Shown piece after piece: positions 14,025-16,554 of a DNA stretch of 16,554 nucleotides. The notes under the pieces are model-generated. The model did not search any database and was not told the origin of the DNA. It worked only from the letters and a program-made list of their open reading frames with translations. The first letter of the stretch is position 1; each line of letters starts with the position of its first letter. A program made the position numbers and the translations under genes. The stretch is from CAZQKW01 sp964594075. GTDB lineage: Bacteria > Desulfobacterota > WTBG01 > CAIYCZ01. The DNA lies in contig CAZQKW010000064.1 of NCBI GenBank assembly GCA_964594075.1, positions 1-16,554 on the forward strand, given 5' to 3'.

Positions 14025-16478
14025 ATGAAACGGCCGCTTGTTCCCATTGTGATCTTTTATTTAATTGGCGTGCTCACGGCGCATTATCACCTGGTGTCAT
14101 TACCCGTGGTGCTGATAACCGCTGCTGCCGTGTTTCTGGTTTTTCTTGCGGCATTTCTCTATAACGAAAAATATATCGCAACCTTTTCAGCATTAATCCT
14201 GTTTGGTTGTCTCGGCTATCTCATGCTCTACCCCAACACCCCGACCAAACAGGCTCAATCTTATAGTGCCACATTCACTGGCGGCAAGAGAATCAACATG
14301 GAGGGCATAATTGATGAAACGCCGCAGCGCGCAAAAGGGCGCACGAGACTGTATATCCGGGACGTAACGGTGCATGAAAAAAATTGTTCCTATGCATTTC
14401 CGGGCAGAATTCAGGTTTCCATCAAGCGCGCGCATATGCTGTTTCGTTATGGTGACCGAATCAGATTTTTTGCCACGCTGAAAAAGCCTAAAAATTTACA
14501 GAATCCGGGTGGCTTTGACTATGAACGGTATCTGGCTTACCAGCATGTGTATGCTACCGCATTTCTTGCCGATGATCGCGGCCTTATAATAATAAGAAGC
14601 GGAGAGGGGAACAGGTTTTTGCAGTTCATTGAGGAGCTGCGGCGCCGGATACGCGAAAGTTTAGAAAAGCAGGTGCCATCGCCCTCGCGGGACATTCTTA
14701 AAGCGCTGGTCATTGGCGAGCAGGATACAATTCCCGATCAGATTAAACAGCAGTTTTCCCGTTTAGGGCTCTCCCATCTGCTGTGCATATCGGGGCTTCA
14801 TGTCAGCATTGTGGCATGGCTGTCGTATCTGCTGGGTATGTCGCTATTACGGATATACCCCCGGTTCCTGCTGTATATAAATGCCTTTAAACTGGCGGTC
14901 TTTTTTTCTATTTTCCCGGTGCTGTTATATTGCTTCATAGCAGGCTTTAACATTCCGACCATGCGCTCAGCAATTATGGTTATATGTTATCTCATCGCGT
15001 TGCTTCTGGGAAGAAGAGAAGATCTGCTTCATACGCTTTTTGTCGCAGCATTCATGACGCTTCTGTTTATACCAACATCGCTGTTTCATCTGTCTTTTCA
15101 ATTATCATTCAGCGCAGTTCTGGCACTGATTATTCTGGTTCCCCGCTGGCGATCTTTCATGCCGGAGCAAGAGAAAGACCCTTTTGAACAGAGAAACCCG
15201 GTTCTTGAAAAATGCCGGCATCTCTTTCGAGATTCGTTTCTGGCTTCTGCGGCAGCAATTTTGGGCACTGCGCCGCTGGTTGCTGTAAGCTTCCACTATT
15301 TTTCATTTCTGGGAATTTTCTCCAATATTATTATTACCCCGCTGGTAACATTTCTCATTGTTCCGCTCGCACTGCTTGCAGCGTTTGTTCTGTTCCTGAT
15401 GCCCGGTCTCGGCACACTATTATTCAGCACTGCCGGGGTATTGACTGATATATGCCTTAACTGCACAGCATCCTGGTCGCGCATACCAGGTGTAGAAATA
15501 AAGCTGGGGACTCCTGCCCTCTGGGAAATAACGGTTTTTTATCTGCTGGTTGCCGGATTTACCTTCCTGTGGAAAACCACATTAAGGGGCTGTGTTTTTG
15601 TGGCTGCGGTCAGTTTTATACTTCTCGAAGGCGGGCTTTTCTTTTATGCTCAGGCAGGCCCCGGCTTATTGCGGGTGACATTTCTGGATGTGGGAGCCGG
15701 GGATGCAGCGCTCATTGAATACCCGCGGGGTCAGACCATGCTCATTGACGGCGGGGGATTTATGGATGAAAACATTGACATCGGAGAAACGGTAATCGCT
15801 CCCTTTTTGTATCACCGGGGTATTAAACAGGTTGATTATTTGGTGCTGAGCCATCCACACAAGGATCACGTGGGGGGATTGCCGTATATTGCAGAAAATT
15901 TCAGGGTAAAGGAGTTGTGGCTTAATGGAGAAACGGGCGCCTTTGAAGCTTATGCCAGATTAATGAGAGCGGCACAACACAAGGGTATAAAGAAAATATA
16001 TTGTTCTGCTAAAACATCGCCAAGAAGTATTGATGAAGTGCGCATTGATTTCCTTGCTCCCGATGATATTGCGCTAAAGGGCAGTAATAATGATCAGTCA
16101 GCTACCAACAATAACTCGCTGGTCATGAAGCTCACATTTGGCGCAATGCAATTTCTGTTTTGTGCTGATATTTTGCAGGACATCGAACACAGATTGGTTG
16201 ACGAGAATGTTCCTGTTGAGGCGACGATTATCAAGGCGCCGCATCACGGAGGCAATAGTTCAAATACAGAAGAATTTATTCGGGCAGTTTCGCCACAGGT
16301 TGCGGTTTTTAGCTGCCGTTCATATGGGAAGCTCATGCTTCCTCATCCAGATGTTCTCGCCCGATACCGTAAAGGAGGCGCAACAATATATCAGACCGAC
16401 AAAAATGGGGCTATCGTCATTGAAACGGATGGCACAACATATCACGTAGCGCCGCATAAAAAAGAGGCTGATGGCTAA
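14025..16478 (+). CDS. comEC: ComEC/Rec2-family competence DNA-uptake channel with C-terminal metallo-beta-lactamase domain
   Basis: A full-length inner-membrane ComEC of 817 residues, the channel that takes up single-stranded DNA in transformation. N-terminal helices are followed by the DUF4131 OB-like domain (about 60-200). The Competence domain starts with ALVIGEQDTIP (227-237) and includes the signature CISGLHVS with S256-G-L-H259, then about ten membrane helices to about 550. The C-terminal metallo-beta-lactamase-like domain has LDVGAGD (554-560), SHPHKDHVGG with H610-x-H612-x-D614-H615, FCADI (about 714-718), and APHHGG with H740. The canonical form of the first motif is D-V-G-Q-G-D; here Q is A558. 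Metal ligands are intact, so the nuclease-like domain is probably functional. The gene stands alone; no other competence gene is nearby and no link to the carotenoid genes is seen. The stop is followed at once by the terminal repeat. Confidence 0.95.
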   Translation: MKRPLVPIVIFYLIGVLTAHYHLVSLPVVLITAAAVFLVFLAAFLYNEKYIATFSALILFGCLGYLMLYPNTPTKQAQSYSATFTGGKRINMEGIIDETPQRAKGRTRLYIRDVTVHEKNCSYAFPGRIQVSIKRAHMLFRYGDRIRFFATLKKPKNLQNPGGFDYERYLAYQHVYATAFLADDRGLIIIRSGEGNRFLQFIEELRRRIRESLEKQVPSPSRDILKALVIGEQDTIPDQIKQQFSRLGLSHLLCISGLHVSIVAWLSYLLGMSLLRIYPRFLLYINAFKLAVFFSIFPVLLYCFIAGFNIPTMRSAIMVICYLIALLLGRREDLLHTLFVAAFMTLLFIPTSLFHLSFQLSFSAVLALIILVPRWRSFMPEQEKDPFEQRNPVLEKCRHLFRDSFLASAAAILGTAPLVAVSFHYFSFLGIFSNIIITPLVTFLIVPLALLAAFVLFLMPGLGTLLFSTAGVLTDICLNCTASWSRIPGVEIKLGTPALWEITVFYLLVAGFTFLWKTTLRGCVFVAAVSFILLEGGLFFYAQAGPGLLRVTFLDVGAGDAALIEYPRGQTMLIDGGGFMDENIDIGETVIAPFLYHRGIKQVDYLVLSHPHKDHVGGLPYIAENFRVKELWLNGETGAFEAYARLMRAAQHKGIKKIYCSAKTSPRSIDEVRIDFLAPDDIALKGSNNDQSATNNNSLVMKLTFGAMQFLFCADILQDIEHRLVDENVPVEATIIKAPHHGGNSSNTEEFIRAVSPQVAVFSCRSYGKLMLPHPDVLARYRKGGATIYQTDKNGAIVIETDGTTYHVAPHKKEADG

Positions 16479-16502
16479 AGGATAGCCAAAGATAACTTGA
16501 AA

Positions 16503-16554
16503 TTTATGAAAATTCAAAACTTGAATACCCCGCTTTGTAAGCGGGGATGAAAAG
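16503..16554. repeat. 52-bp terminal inverted repeat, right copy
   Basis: A perfect reverse complement of 2-53, with the hairpin CCCCGCTT-TGT-AAGCGGGG at 16528-16546. It is preceded by the module TAGCCAAAGATA (16483-16494) shared with 7085. It lies 24 bp after the comEC stop. As comEC terminator it is weak on this strand, since the GC-rich stem is followed by ATGAAAAG rather than a T-run. Confidence 0.93.

Noticed and set aside
1..16554. The whole window as one transposon bounded by terminal inverted repeats
   Set aside because: The 52-bp repeats are perfect and inverted, but there is no transposase, integrase or visible target duplication, and the repeats coincide with the window edges. A dispersed repeat breaking the assembly explains this more simply.

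Overview
The window most likely comes from a metagenome-assembled genome of an uncultivated diderm (outer-membrane) bacterium with about 50% GC. The diderm reading rests on an outer-membrane beta-barrel gene with a signal peptide and a C-terminal Phe, next to a LolA-like periplasmic protein and an RND exporter. The phylum cannot be fixed from this sequence. The split lycopene cyclase (CrtYc plus CrtYd) and the IdsA-like prenyl synthase are best known from Actinobacteria, and the split cyclase also from Myxococcus. A candidate phylum or a deltaproteobacterial lineage would fit. Both ends of the window are the same perfect 52-bp repeat in inverted orientation, which suggests an assembly contig that breaks at a dispersed repeat.

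Layout: (1) 58-7087, plus strand, one compact five-gene run: RND/MMPL exporter, LolA-like periplasmic protein, DUF1302-like outer-membrane barrel, a U32-family Fe-S protein and a family-1 glycosyltransferase. (2) 7278-9436, plus strand: a secreted DUF2141 protein and a CrtI-type carotenoid desaturase, each behind a structured intergenic region. (3) 9426-12875, small head-to-head and tail-to-tail units: crtB-ispH (minus), crtYc-crtYd (plus), and a GGPP synthase (minus). (4) 12939-13769, minus: a flavodoxin/ferredoxin fusion (EFR1 type) upstream of the GGPP synthase. (5) 14025-16478, plus: full-length comEC, probably unrelated to the rest.

Read as a pathway: IspH makes IPP/DMAPP, the prenyl synthase makes GGPP, CrtB makes phytoene, CrtI desaturates it (probably to lycopene), and CrtYc/CrtYd would form beta-rings. 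No known O2-dependent carotenoid hydroxylase or ketolase (CrtZ, CrtR, CrtW, P450) is present, yet a glycosyltransferase needing a hydroxyl acceptor is. It sits directly behind a U32 protein whose family includes UbiU/UbiV, the O2-independent quinone hydroxylation proteins. The RND/LolA-like/barrel trio precedes them in the same run. The main hypothesis, which is inference, is an O2-independent carotenoid hydroxylation, glycosylation and outer-membrane export locus, with the EFR1 protein a candidate electron donor for IspH and/or the U32 protein.
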